This document shows positions 1 to 13,400 of a stretch of DNA of 64,000 bases, piece by piece; positions within the stretch are counted from its first letter, which is position 1; every line of letters begins with the position of its first letter. Both the position numbers and the translations under genes were made by a program. This stretch comes from Pempheris klunzingeri (taxonomy: Eukaryota; Chordata; Actinopteri; Acropomatiformes; Pempheridae). The notes beneath the pieces are model-generated. The model saw nothing but the letters and a program-made list of their open reading frames with translations, was not told the origin of the DNA and made no database searches. Location: the NCBI RefSeq assembly GCF_042242105.1, contig NC_092035.1, positions 6,730,477 to 6,794,476 of the forward strand. Direction: 5' to 3'.

Positions 1-2353
1 ACCAGCAGGCACCACAAGGGAGCTCTCAATGTGAGGCACTGGGGGGAGAAAACAGGAAAGTGGCAACAGAAGAGCAGATGTGAGGTGGAAACCGAGATCA
101 ATTAGAATGTAATAAATGAATAAAAAGAGGATGAACCTGAACAGCCCTATCAACCAAAATAAAGCATAATTATACTGACTAATGATTCTATGATGTTTTC
201 TATTCTGAAATACATTTTATATTGATCAATCAATCAATAAACTGAAATACAGTGTAGCTGGAGAGCGATCTTGTCCCTGGACAAATGTATTTTTAATGTG
301 GCTTATTTCCTTATAGTCAACATCATTGTTAAGGCAACATTACCTGCTGGAGGGAGTGTCGTGTGCTGTTGCTGCTAAAGTTCACACATTAACACTGCAC
401 CAGAGAACTTGTTATCATCTCCTAAATCACAGATAAAGAACGTGCCTTATTTTCTCTAGTAGTCATAAGAATATGTCAGAGATAGATATGGACTATCTGA
501 GCCATGTCTGTCTCGGTTTGGAGAGTTGTGACCTATATTGCATTAATTGAGTAGCCGGCCGGAGGACAGAGGTGGGTCTTTGGGGAACATTGCCAATGAG
601 CTTCTGCCCACTCCACGGCTACACTAGTCGGTAATCTGTGTTCTGCACAATGACTGTGGTGAAAAGCTCATAGTATAGCAGCTTAGCCAATGAGCATTTG
701 GATCAGTGTCTTCGTCTGGCAAGCACATCTTCTGTGCCTAGCTTCAGGCAACTGATTGCAAGCAAGCAATGCCATTCCTCCCACTAGACTCAATAGACTG
801 TCTTTAACTTCCATGTATGTTCCTTGAACGTTATAAGTTAGTTGATTGAATGTTATATTGTTATTGCCAATCAATTCAGATCTCTGACCTTTTCTAAACA
901 TTTTCTATAGCTTGTTGAAAAGGGAGCCGACAGGAAGGTATAAGGGAGGACAATCCATCCAACAACACCCACAAACCGGGTGCGTACCACACAGAATCAG
1001 AGCACACATGAAGCTGTTACATGGACTTAGTCTTACACAGCCATGGCAGTAACTCCACCTCTTTCTTTCTCCAACTCACCCTTGACTGTGAGCCACACTG
1101 TTGATATGGTTTTTCTTCCTCGCCAAATGCACTCGTACATGTCAGAGTCGCTGAGGATCGTGTTCAGAAGGACCACAGACCAGTCTCCTTCTCTGAGCTT
1201 CTCTTCTGAGGGCAACTGGACTCGGCTCTGGAAGCAATTATGGGACTATTAGTCACAAGCCTCAATGTTTCCTTCTCAGAATGTTAATCTTGACAGTGTA
1301 GGCACGGAGGAATCAGCAGGCTTCTCTGTGGCAGCGTGGCTGAGAGCTCCCACACCACATCATTCATACAGGTGAACATGGATGTGCCCAGACAGACTAA
1401 ATCCACAGACTTTGGATTTAAAAAGTGAGGGTGCAGGTCATATCCTCGTCATGTGTATGTTATACTGTACAGAACCTGCACTGGGACTGAACCAAAGCAA
1501 ACTTGATTAAAGTACTGCCGATTCCACGCTGTAAATTATAGAAAGACAGCACTAACCTTAAATTTGTCTCCCTCTCTTAGGTCCTCTCCCTGCAGAATTG
1601 CAACATCCACCCCCATGGCCTCCCACTGAACACTCCCTTCGTCCCCCAGGTAGGCTGAGCCGTTGCAAGGCAAGATGACGGACTCTCCAAACTCCACCTG
1701 AAGGTTCACTGTCTGCGCTCTATGAATGGCTGGGCAGGGGGAAGTGGAGCATAAAAACATGAAATCAGTTCAAGACAGGAAAAATAACGCAGAGGAGCCG
1801 GAGAGAGAAAGGTTGTAGGAGACAAAGACAAAGTCAGGCCTCTGTACAGTTCTGGTTTTTATTAAATAGTTTTGTGCTCGTCCCAATGTTAACTATGCTC
1901 TTTCCATATTGTTTTATTGGAATAACATCATATGCCATATCCCATCATAGATTATCAGGTCAAAGGTAAATATGTCCTGTGATTAAAAATGCTAAGACAC
2001 AATAACCTTGATGCATACTTTTCCTAATATCGCTCCAATGCAGTATCACAGCTGGAGGTGTTACAGCAGAATGTCCACTGATGATTAGCATTAATGTTCC
2101 TCCTCTCAGCTTCTGCATGTGTGCCGCTTTCACACTCATCTGAATTTAAACTGACTTTATTTATTCCGACAAATCATCTGAGCTTCATCGAGCCACACAC
2201 ACTATTTGTATTAGCGTGAGTGATCCTCGTCTCCTAGGCAGCGATTTTATGACACAAACACACTCACCATTGCAGACCCCCCCACACTGAAGACACAGTG
2301 ACACCACCAAGATACACAGAGGAGACATCTTGTCCCCCGTCCTCCTCTTGGTG
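1..2353 (-). CDS. Immunoglobulin-superfamily protein, 5' part (runs off left edge)
   Basis: Coding exons on the minus strand, in order: 2268-2328 (signal peptide), 1557-1717, 1080-1227 and 1-38 (partial). All junctions are GT-AG and the phases fit (1, 0, 1). The start is the ATG at 2328. It opens a hydrophobic leader of about 20 residues (MSPLCILVVSLCLQ...) and follows an acceptor at about 2354 that joins a 5' UTR exon ending at 2897. Exons 2 and 3 together form one V-set Ig domain. Its first cysteine is in VILPCNG, the core tryptophan in VQWEAM, and the second cysteine in DSDMYECIW. The last partial exon (VPHIESSLVVPAG) looks like the start of a second Ig domain. Membrane and tail exons would lie outside the window. 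This is a cell-surface or secreted recognition molecule. I do not recognise the ortholog. B7/CD276-like or another small fish Ig receptor is possible. Confidence 0.75.
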
Positions 2354-2952
2354 CTGAAAAAGAAAAGCCTCCTTCAGGATCCAGTTAACCTGCTGCAGGC
2401 TGCAACTATTTCATTTATTTTTTATCAGGAATCCTGATTTATGCTGATATCCATCAGTGGTCCATTTTAGTAACAAACACATAGGTGAGTAGAAACTATG
2501 ACAGCCTTAATATGTGTCGGACTCCCTTCTAAACATGAGTGATAAAACCACATTTGGCACCTGAGCTTCCCTTTATGAAGTTTTACCAAAGCTTTCAAAC
2601 ATGGATTTCATTCAGCAAGGAAAAATACGATTTATTCAATCATTGATTCATTACTTTAGTATCTCATTTAGACAAATATTCTTCTAACTGGTCCACTTGT
2701 GACTGTTTGCTGGGAATAACCCAAGTGTAGCAGGTATAAATCTGTCACAGCCATCTACCAGAGCTGTGACATTAGCTTTCACAGCTTAGAGGACGAACAT
2801 TAAACTGTTGAATATTTGAGCGGAGCTCCGTGGACCTTAGGAACACTTACTTAAGCACTTCCTAAAAACAAACCAAACCAAAGAAAGCGGTCTTACCGAA
2901 CAGTGTGGAGCAGGTTACAGAGAGGTGTGATGCCCAGCTGCCTGTGTGTGCT

Positions 2953-2959
2953 CTAAATA
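2953..2959 (-). promoter_or_regulatory. Possible TATA-like box of the Ig gene
   Basis: The minus strand reads TATTTAG about 30 bases upstream of the presumed 5' UTR exon (about 2925 down to 2897), which ends at a good GTAAGA donor. It is a weak match, placed by spacing only. Confidence 0.3.
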
Positions 2960-4148
2960 CCACAGGCGCTCCAGCCTGCTGTCTCCTCTCTCCTTTCACA
3001 CACACTTTAAATCTGTGCTGCCTTCATGGTCTGTGGGACACATACACATTACATGGCAAATAACTCAAAAATGGTTGCAAATAATAATAATTAAAGTTAA
3101 CAGTAAATGGCGGATAATGAGTAATTGCGGTAGGGCACACACAGTATTACTTTTATTGTTATGCAAAAGAGATATAAAATCTATTGAGACTCGTGTTTAT
3201 TGTGTGGATGGTTAAAGTGGTTGACCCAGGAGCCCTCAAGTGACCCTCTCCTGTTTGTTTGTCAGAAGGTCTGTGAGTGTGGCACTGGTTTTCTTATATA
3301 AAGATGCATGAACCTGGTTTTTGTTTGGTTTTCCACAGGTTCTCTTTAACATATTTCCTGCACTGCTAAACTTGGAGCAAATGAGACGTCCACATTGTGC
3401 TTAGCTGGCATCCTACACCCAGGAACTGAATACCGGGAGGCACGAGGAAGAATTCCTGCTTGTCCATACTGGGGAATTCAAAGCTGATAAGAAGCATCTG
3501 GAGTGTACTTTTGGAGAAAGGTGGTTTAAAGAGTGGAGTGACGGCCTTTTCATACAGCTCACAGAAAACATAATGTCTCTTTATCAGATATGAACATTTT
3601 GGGGCTGAATCAAAACACACACACACACACAGGATATATGCTGTATATATATCCTGTATGTATACAGCATGTATACTGTCCATAGACACAGCCCAAGAGT
3701 CACAGAGCTGATGTGTCATATGTCTGTGGATCAGATCAGTTTTCTGAAATATGAGGCAGCACAAGGCCCTTGCTGTGGTCGGTGGGGGTCCACCCCATGT
3801 GAATCCACAGGGACACTCACTGGTGATGCATTCAGGCTCCACAGGGAAGACAGCACATACAAAGTTTTAACCAAAAAGAGGACCAGTGCTGGTGTCAGCA
3901 GTGGGGTTATTATACTGTAGGTGTCTCTTCATATTGTTGACTTCTTCATAGAGCTACTGCCTTGTCCTGCTGGGATTCATTCTGTCTTTTGTTTTCTGTC
4001 TGCATAAAAAGCTGCAGAGTGAAATGCAAATGCAAAAACCATAAGAACAGCATGATGCTCATTTAGATCTGACTTTGTAGTGGAAGAGAGGACTTTAGAA
4101 AGTTAAAGGGGCCTCGCTTAGAACTGCTACGAATGCACAAAACAGTCT

Positions 4149-4331
4149 GAAAGAGTTCTTCCTGCCACTGTGTCCAAATCTAATACCTGATGCTGCTCAT
4201 GTGGGGATTCTTGAATCCTTAATGTTGAGTTCCTGAATCGTTGGGTCTCTCTCTTATTAAAGAGTTTGGTCTAGACCTGCTCTTCATGGAAAGAGTCTTG
4301 AGATAACGCTGTTGTGAACTGGTGCTCGTGC
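4149..4331 (-). repeat. Interspersed fish repeat, copy 1 of 2
   Basis: This is the reverse complement of sequence at 53488-53735. The shared text includes the segment around GAGCAGGTCTAGACC and the GGATTCAAGAATCCCCACAT segment. It is non-coding. Its class is not determined from sequence alone. Confidence 0.7.
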
Positions 4332-4905
4332 CACGGTTACCAGAAACACTCTTGTGCAGTCAGGTCTGTGCTACGGAACTTTTGCCAAAATTGTAAAAAA
4401 TACTTCCTCAGCATCAGTATCACTGAAACAGGTCTGTGAACATGGCTCTGGGCAGAGTAACCTCCCTCAGTGGATGAAGATAAAATACAGGCCAACGCTG
4501 ACATCACTGACATGACAGAGGCTTCACTAGAACATGTCACTCATGTTCTCACTGGCGTCCATCACAACACAGAGGGATGCCAAGTCATATTGTGGATGTC
4601 AGAAGTCACCATGAACTGCATGTAACAGAGACTCACCTCAGTGGACCGATGGTTTAGGTGGCTACAGCATGTTGTAGTGTCATACACAAACACCCTGACA
4701 TGGCCAGCACATGGTGGAGGAGCAAGGACCCACATCCAGGCCAGAGGGAGGCACTACAGGATGCCTGCAGGGTTTAGCTTAGCGCTCATCCTTCAGGCCA
4801 AACTCATGTGACTGTTTACAAACAGCACTCCCACCTCTCATACGACAAATCCCACAATGCACTGCACAGCTGCCGCGCTAATCAGGACCCGTGCGGCAGG
4901 TGATC

Positions 4906-4933
4906 GATCCGCTGACACACCGATCAGCGGATC
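4906..4933. other. Perfect inverted repeat / hairpin
   Basis: GATCCGCTGA at 4906-4915 and its exact reverse complement at 4924-4933 enclose an 8-base loop. There is no U-tract or adjacent gene to suggest a role. Confidence 0.5.
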
Positions 4934-6738
4934 AATGCATCGTCAGCGCTTTTCTAGTGACACTTAAGATAAATGGACTTTGAAAACAGGGGTTTTCTCA
5001 GCAGGTGGGGGGGCAGAGCTCCACCTGTTTGTCTATGGGAGGAGAACCTGTGTGTCTAGTGTGTGGAGCTGATGTGGCCGTAATTAAAGGCACTAAGGGA
5101 CCAAACATGAGAAGAACAAAAGAAGAACAAAAGAATTTTAAATTCTATTTATTTTATTGAGGAAAAGTTGTTGAAGTTTGTCTGTTTAAATTCATATTTC
5201 TGAATAAAATATAGATTATTAAATTATATACTATAATAAAATAGTCACTTTTAGACTCTTCAATAAATGTTGAACCTGTTTGGCTTTAAATTTTGGCCCC
5301 TTCTTTGATTGAGTTTGACCCCCCTGCCTTAGATTCACTGGAAGTCATGGGTCATCATCCCATCTTTGTTTGTGGTGATTTTAAGATTTTAGATCTCTTG
5401 TCCAGAGCAAACAAACCAATACTTGAACTGTTTCAGTCTAAAGGTTGCAAGCAAGTCATCACAGCTGCTCCCACAGACATAATACGCTGTTAGATCCCAT
5501 TTTTATAACTTACTACAGTTATCATAGTCCTCTCTAGGGGGGTCTGTGGGGCACTTCCAGTGACATGGAGCCTGCCTCCTGCTCCAAGTGCTCCAGAAAG
5601 GACTCTTCAGCCAAACTGCTGTTCCTGACATGAACATCTGGCCAAAAAGTATGTTGACAGCTGACCCCCCCCCCGTGATTCTAAAGTCAGGGGCTCACTT
5701 GGTGCAGGTTCAGTGTGGACGGGGTGGATCTGTGGTTGAACCCCTGGGAACCCACATGTGTGGGTGGGCTCACTGACATGAACATGTGAAAGAATACTGT
5801 GCTCAGAGCTGATGTGGCCCCTCACTGACAGTTGGGACTTCAGCCACTAGATGGCGCCATAGCAGTGGGATCGTCCTGAAGGGCCCCTGTCTGACATTAT
5901 GAATCAGAGGAGCTGGATCACAGACAGAGTCAGGACACCCTGTGCTGGATCCCAAACTGTCCCACAGGGGGGCTGATTCCCTGTAGGCCGGCCTTCATGT
6001 GACCACAAACAGCTTATCTGGGGTGAGAAATGTGAGAAAGGTGAATGATGTCATCAGTAAACCCACAGAAATGGAGCAAAGTGACAGTGACTGTGAAGGG
6101 AAGAGAGAGATGTGTCCTCACATGACGTCTCCCAGCATTACCCTGTGCACCAAAGCCTGGTTTCCTGTCTGGGGAGGGTCAAACACCTGCGGGGTCACGC
6201 TCAGATCAGACAGGAGAGCACAGATTTGTCTAGGGTATGTCTCAGGATGATGCTGCTGAACAATGTCAAGGCCAAGCAGTGGGCAGCTGACACTTCCTGG
6301 ATCGGTCCACTCAGCAACAGGCACGTGATGAGCTGCTCTCCACAAATATCTCTGAATGGCTCCAGTTGAGAACATTTAATTTGGAAATTCCCAGTCAGAT
6401 GTCTGTTTCTGTGCCTCATTACTGTGTCGACTCTGCTGATTTAACACTTTGTCATCATGTTTCTGTAGCCCATGGTTTCCTGTGGTGGACGCCGTGGTAT
6501 TAGTATCTTTTCCACCCTGCAGTCAGTTCAGAGGAAAAAGTGGCCTGTGTGTTTGAAGCAGCTCCTCGTGTAGTCAGGTTAGAGCGTCGCCCATGTGTTT
6601 GAGCTACGGCTGATGATGGGGTACAGGAGAGGGCTTCTCCTCATCTTTCACATTAGATTGGATAATAAGCAAAAGCTCCAATAACAGAAGAAACTAAATA
6701 ATACACGTGAATCAAAACGGACATTCGAAGGCACTTTG

Positions 6739-6744
6739 TTTATT
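6739..6744 (-). terminator. dhrsx: Candidate polyadenylation signal of dhrsx
   Basis: AATAAA on the minus strand, about 700 bases past the dhrsx stop codon. It is a clear AATAAA I noticed downstream, so the 3' UTR would be about 0.7 kb. Confidence 0.45.
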
Positions 6745-7443
6745 ATGATTAGCATATTGAGTGTGAATGTTTTTTCCTTTCTGAAAGGTAGATGGAGCAG
6801 TCAACACAGAAGGCGGCAGAAGTCAGTTACCATGGTGATCCGCACTGTCCAATCTATAATCAATAATGTATACACTACATTTTCATTAACAAGCGGCTGG
6901 TTTTGTTCTCTTCGTGGTGTCTTTTCCTTAAAAGCCACAATCAAGAAACGATTAGTAAATAAAATAATCATGATTAGAACTCATTAAAATGTGTAAAATG
7001 TTCCAACTTTGCTTTTAGCAAACATTTTGGAATCAACTGAAGCCACAGCCATGAGTGTGGTGGTGGGGGGGGGGGGGTCCTTGTGACCTCATATTACATT
7101 AAGTGCTAATTGATTCAAATTCATGTAAGAGTACATTTTCATTAAATCATTCTGATTAAAGCACTGATTGTGTCCACTCACATTCTATCACAAGCATGAA
7201 CACAAACAGACCTCAGGGGGCTCAAACAGGCACTCTGGCATTATTCTACACAAGAGAAACCAACTGGTGCGTTTGGCACATGGACAACTCCAGAGATGAT
7301 GTTCAACGGTTGTTCAACTGTTGTTCACTGATGTTCACTGTTTCTATTGGTCGACGGGGCACTGTGACCTGCAACACAGATCGAGGGCTTAAATGTGTCA
7401 GCTGACGGCCTTGGGGGGGTCACAGCAGGGTCAGTGAGGCCTC

Positions 7444-10400
7444 CTAAAGGCCCACCAGCTCGCAGCTCTTCTTCCACAGCTTGGCTTGTAGCTCAGAGTC
7501 GTAGGAAGGCTCGGCGGACTGCTTCTTTTCGCCGTTGTACAGGTAACAGGCCCCCACCCCCTCCATCTCAGAGGCAGCGGCAGCATAGACGCTTATGGAC
7601 GCCCCCTCTGCAGGAGTCTGACAGGGACAAGGATGAACAGAAGGTGTCAGGTCAGTGGTGCTTCTGCTCTCTGCTCCTAAACTTCTAACTCTGTCTTTGC
7701 TCCTTGAGGACAGTCAGAAGAGAAAAGACGCTGCTGGACTTCATATTCATGTCACTTCATCAGGCCTTCAGCATTTACAGCTCATTTCATCTTGTAAAGC
7801 AGGACCTGCATTATTTCCTCACGTGTCAATGCAGCAGACCTGCACACACAAAACTGTCTTTGTCTGAATGAAGCTACTATTAGATGATACAGATACAACT
7901 TTTTATTTTCTCTCTCCAATTTAGTTTTGAGAAGATTCCAAAGAAAACGGTCACATCATTATTATATTATTAGTTATGCTGGCACCTGGTTAAACTCCCT
8001 AATGCATAATGACACATGCTCAACATGACGTCTTAATCTAGTTCTGGTGTTTTGGGGAAAAAAGGTTGTGACAGTAACCAGTAAGGGGTCCCCACGCTGT
8101 GGACATAAACACATGCAGTCTGTGTTAACAGCTCATGTAAGGTCAGATGTGTGGATGTTTACCCGGAACAGTATCTTGGCCACCGGCTTCTTCATCGCCT
8201 GTGCGAGGGTCCACAGGTTGTCGTACAGCGCCGTGTCCACCATGCCGGGGTCCACGGCGTTCACGGTCACCGGGAAGCCACCGGCTGTCAGCTGCTCCTG
8301 CAGGTAGTAGGTGAAGAGGACCAGAGCCAGTTTGCTTTGGGCGTAGGCACCGTGGGAACTGTAGTGCTTCCTGGAGGTAGGGGAGGGGGTGGGGGAGTGC
8401 AGACTCAGTCATGCTGCCATGAAAACGAGTGTTTTAAAACAGCATATTCATATTCACCCTCCTCTTCACTTCAAGCTTCCATCCATCTAAAGCAGCCTGT
8501 GTCCCTTGTTTCCACACACACACACACACACACTCCTTTCCTGAGATGAGACCATGCCAAGGATCAGATCTCCCTGCTGTGATCCCTGAGGTGGCCTCCT
8601 CTCTACGCCTCTTCATCGCTTCTGTGAGCCAAGACACACGCAGACTGACGAGAGTCTTCTTTCCCATTCTGAGCACTGTTATTGACGGCCAGCCATCCTA
8701 CAGCTGCTGGCATCTTTCAGCCTGGCCCCGCTCCTATGTTTACCATAAATCAGTCTGTATAGCACCCCTGCACTGGCTGTGTTAATAAATCCAGCTTCTT
8801 GAGCTGTCCTCACTCTATGCTGTGATTGGCTTAGCTGTTTCAGTGTGATGAGCCCAGTGATGTGATTGGCTGAGAGTGCTGGAGACGAACAGAGGGCGGA
8901 GGCTCACTGTTCCTCTTACCTGCGGTTTAAGTCGTCCATGTCCATGATTCCTGCGTAGTGCGTAGCCGAGGACATGTTGACGATTCTGGAGCAGCAGCCC
9001 CGTCTTCCTGACCTCTTGAGCGTGTCCAGCAGCAGGTTGGTGAGCAGGAAGTGTCCGAGGTAGTTGAGAGCAAAGTGGAACTCGAAGCCGTCCTCCGTCT
9101 GTCTCTCAGGAACCAGCATGGTTCCAGCTGGCGACAAGAGAGGTTTGTAACGTGCCTTTTCACAATGTAATGCTGCTACCGCTTTTGGCGGCTTCAGAGG
9201 AAATCAAAGCAGCCTACCGTTGTTGATGAGGACGTGCAGGGGCAGACCTCTGTCTCTGAAGGTCTCTGCAAAGTGTCGCACTGATTTCAGTGACGTCAGG
9301 TCCACGAAGACAAACTCAGCTGTTAACAGAGAGCCAGACAGAACAGAAGAGAACAGAGAGCCCACTTCACTCACACATCACAGTAACTGTCTGTGCAGAC
9401 TGCGTTTAGCTAGTAGCATGCAGTATGAAACTGTTTAGTGGATTTATTTTGCAGTCTGCTTCAGGTTTAGCTGTTTTTGGAGAGTGGCATGCTTGGACCT
9501 CTCCTCAGGCCTGTCATGCAGGTATTATTGGCCTGTGCTGGCCAGAGGATAGATCACAAAGTTTATGAAAATAATGCAAGCCTAATGCATATTAGAAAAC
9601 TAATTGTAAATATATGTAATAAATACTGTAATGTATATTACAATTATTAGAATACACCAATATTAATTACTAAAACAAGTACTGGTGCAGAAAAACAAGT
9701 AACCATGTGGCTTTTCAATCATTCCAAACTACAGCGGAGGTCTGAGCTCTTAGCATTAGCATCCATCACATTAATAATTCTCACTCAGGTTATGTAAAAC
9801 CTGTCAGATTAAAAAAAAGGCACTGAAATAACATTATTTGAATATGATACAACAACACACCCAATCAGTGAGCAGCAACAGCTTCACTAACTGACCGCGG
9901 ACACACACATTTCACGATTTCTAACAATAATAATGATAAAAGTGAGGATCAGGAAAATGAAAGAGACTGTGTGGCGTTTTCGTTACTCATCCTAAGTTGA
10001 CACGGTAGAGGCAGACTGGCTTTGGGCTGCTATAGTAGGAGGTTTCTATTATCCATTGTTAGGATAAAAACACTGATAAGTGCAGCTTTAAGGCTACTGA
10101 GGGAGAATGTTAGTTTGCAGTGAGTGTGGCCTCTGATTACAGCTGACTGTTCTCTGGAAGCCCTCAGAGGCCTGTTGTTCCTGAGACTGAGCACTGCTCA
10201 CACAGCTCCTTCACCAATAAGCCCCCCAGTGCAGCTCTCCATGCGGTACACGGACTGACATTCCTCACAATGCCCATGAAAGGAAGTGAATCAATATGCC
10301 TCCTTAGAGCTGACTAACCCACTGGTGTAATTAGTTGCCCCCCCTCAGGAGGGCTCTCTGTGGGATGTATCAGGTATTCTCCCCCTGAAGAGAAGAACCT

Positions 10401-13400
10401 TCACGAAGTATTTCTGTTTTATGGCACGTCCCTCGTCTGCATTGGGGTGGAAATATCATATTTGAGCTTGAAGGCTGGGAGTCGTGTGGAGGAGCTGCAC
10501 TTTACACTCCACTACATTTATAGTGACAGCTCCCACAGCTACTGGTGACTGTCAGAGTATTTACAGAACATGTCACTTTCTACACCAATGTCTGTTCTCT
10601 AGATTACAGCAGTCGGTATGAAAAGAAGCTTCACCTCGATGCTTCCATGTGAATACATGAGGACCCAGCAGGACATGACAGTACAGTGACAGGCCGCTCT
10701 GCTGCCTACAGACCACATTCACCTCTAATGTTTTCAGTGGGACAAAATGTCAAATATATTGAAAATTAACTTCACATTTAGATAATGTAGTAAATTTCCA
10801 TTAAATTAGAAAGTGATGTGTTGGAGCTTTTCTACTTTGTGGTATTATCTCTTAGGCCACAAGTGCCAATTACAAAATAAAGGCACATTGCCATACTGTT
10901 ACTGACGGGAGTGATCATTTCAGATGTTGTTTCTTTGGTTTCTACTTTGAGCACCACTTCATAGTTTAAACCAGAGAACTTAGAAAAGCTTTTGTTTTAG
11001 CTAAACGGTCCGATATGACCGATCAGACAGACATACCTTTCCCCTTGCCGCCTTCTTCACGAATCCTCCTGGCAGCCGTGGCGCCCTCTTCTCTCTCGTT
11101 CCCAGCTGGAGGTGATGGAGATCAGAGAAGCTTGGTGGGCAGGTGTCCAGCAGATATCCACTTCAACTCAGTCAACTCAATCCCACTGACTCTACAAGAC
11201 TGGCTACAGCTCATGTCTCTCCTGTTTACAGCCCTAATCATTCCTCTATCGTGAAATAAACAGCCAATCCAAGCTTCATTTTGGTCATCGTTTGGACTCC
11301 TGAACAAAACTCTGAAATCAGACCTGTCATCACAAGGCCTCTGCCTACTGTGCCCACTGGCCTGTGGTGTCATTCAATGTGAGATCATTAGCTCAGTCAG
11401 TCATTTCAGTTTATTCTGGATTTTTCTATGCAACAAAGGGCCATTCTCTACTGTATGCTGTTCAGGAGTCTTTCGATAATACCTGGATTTTACACTGTTA
11501 AGGTGCACAGTCGTGTCTTCTTTGGTCAGCATTTGCTTCATTTATTCATAGTACAGACAAACACAAATATATAATCTGGCTAAAAGGTGCATAAATTGGA
11601 CAGTAGCCTACCTATGATAACATGCATTCCCAGGCTTGCCAGGTGTCTTGCTGTCTCAAAACCCATTCCTCTGGTACCCCCAGTCACAATGGCCACCCTT
11701 CCATTTTGCTTGGGTAAGACTGTGCAGGAGGAGAGAGGGGACCAATGAGAACATCATGCAATCCTTCATTTCCAGCTTTTTTGGAATCAGCATCGATGTG
11801 ATTGGATTTTTCTCTGTAAACAACAGGTAGCAGCAGTTAAAGTAGTAGTTACATCACAGCCGGGTCACTGAGTCGGGCTGGTCCAGGTCCTGACCTTACA
11901 GAGTTACCTTTCCTGCTGCCATAAAGCCACAGAATAGTCAAACAAATGTGGACTGTCACCTGACTGACAGGAGGATCAACTATGTGGACGACATTAGGGC
12001 AGTTAGACTAGAATCTATTGATGGTACTGAATCTCTTCCCTCTGTGAAAGGCGCGTAACTGCGATTGTATTTCTAAATGTGCATCAATGTCACAATAAAA
12101 ACAGAACGTTTGAACATCAAGCACTAAGGCAAATGTTGGAAACAATATCTTTACTTTCATAGAGTTCTTGTACATCACAATTTACACCAACTGTGTCAGT
12201 GTTCTGCAGAGCAAATGCTGCATTATCTGTATACAACAGGCATTTACACAATACAGCCTAAACAAGACGGAGGAAGTCATATCACAGAGCCTGACAAAAA
12301 CAAACCAGGAGGTGGAAAAGATCTTAGCAGATGTTTCACTATACACAGTATTACTACTCTTTAATCACTACAGCTCTTTCATTTTGGATGACTGATTGGT
12401 TTGATCCAGTAAAAAAATAATAGGGTTGGCTCTGCTTTTTACTTCAGTTTCTGTAAAATTATTTACTACTTTTTTTTACAACTTTTTTATCCTACACAAA
12501 TGTGAGAAAATCATTAAGCTAAAACAGTTGTTTCTTTCTGTGACTGAAATAAGACGACTAATTACAATCTAATTTGTGCGCATTAAGCATAGAGCCAGGT
12601 TGTGGTTAGCCTAGCATTAAGACTGGAAACAGTCTAAAAACACCTAAGTCACACAGTGATGATGTTGGCAGGTAAATCATATTCATTACCTTGATGTGTT
12701 AGCAATGCATTACTTCCTCAGTGAGCATAAACTTTGACCGACTAATGGACTTGCAGTTCCACACAATCATTCCAGGGGTTGACCCAGACTACAGTTTCCT
12801 TCCCAAGCGTTGTCCAAATCATCATCACAGGGTTCGGGCTCATAGTAGCTTCGTGAGTTCTCGTACAAAAACACCTGCTGATCTACTAAAGCTGGAGCTA
12901 TACGGTTCCTTTTCCCACACAGAACAGTCCCTGAGGAGCTGAACAGCCTGTGACAGGGAACACTCATGGCAGGAACACACCAGTACTTCTGGAGCACCTT
13001 GGGGAGGGTGGGGAACAGGGGTGCATGACTCGACCACCACAGTAAAGGGTCTTCATTCAGTCCTAGGACTCTCTGAGATTTGTAATTGCTCAGCTCCTCT
13101 ACCACCTGTGCCTGCAGCTCCTCCTGACTCTGGTCTGCATCAGACTGGCAAAATATGGCAGCCAAAGGGTTGTCTTGGGCTACACTGCTGGCTGAAGAGA
13201 CTCTTAGAGGTGTCTGCTTTTTACTGGGTGGCTCATCAGATACCAAAGAAAAATCATCTAGGCATGGTCGCTCCGCAATCTGCTTCTCAAGAATTGCTTT
13301 TGCCTCCTCAATGATGTTATTCTCAACTTTGGAGCGTTCTTGAGTGGACAGGAAAGGCAACTTCTTGTATCGAGGATCCAGGAAGGTAGCAATGTTGAGG

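Larger units (their letters stand above)
2960..6735. other. Intergenic region, no gene seen
   Basis: The open frames here have no recognisable domain, splice structure or start context. The stretch holds a CA microsatellite and palindromic AT block near 3619-3680, an interspersed repeat at 4149-4331, a perfect 10-bp-stem hairpin at 4906-4933, and otherwise unique sequence. A frame at 5293-5493 faintly resembles a LINE endonuclease segment but is too weak to call. Confidence 0.6.

Noticed and set aside
4906..4933. Hairpin considered as a terminator or RNA gene
   Set aside because: No adjacent transcript, U-tract or conserved RNA fold. Listed only as an inverted repeat.
5293..5493. Frame with GDFKILDLL, reminiscent of a LINE endonuclease
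   Set aside because: Only a short resemblance to the GDFN motif. No reverse transcriptase or other LINE part nearby.
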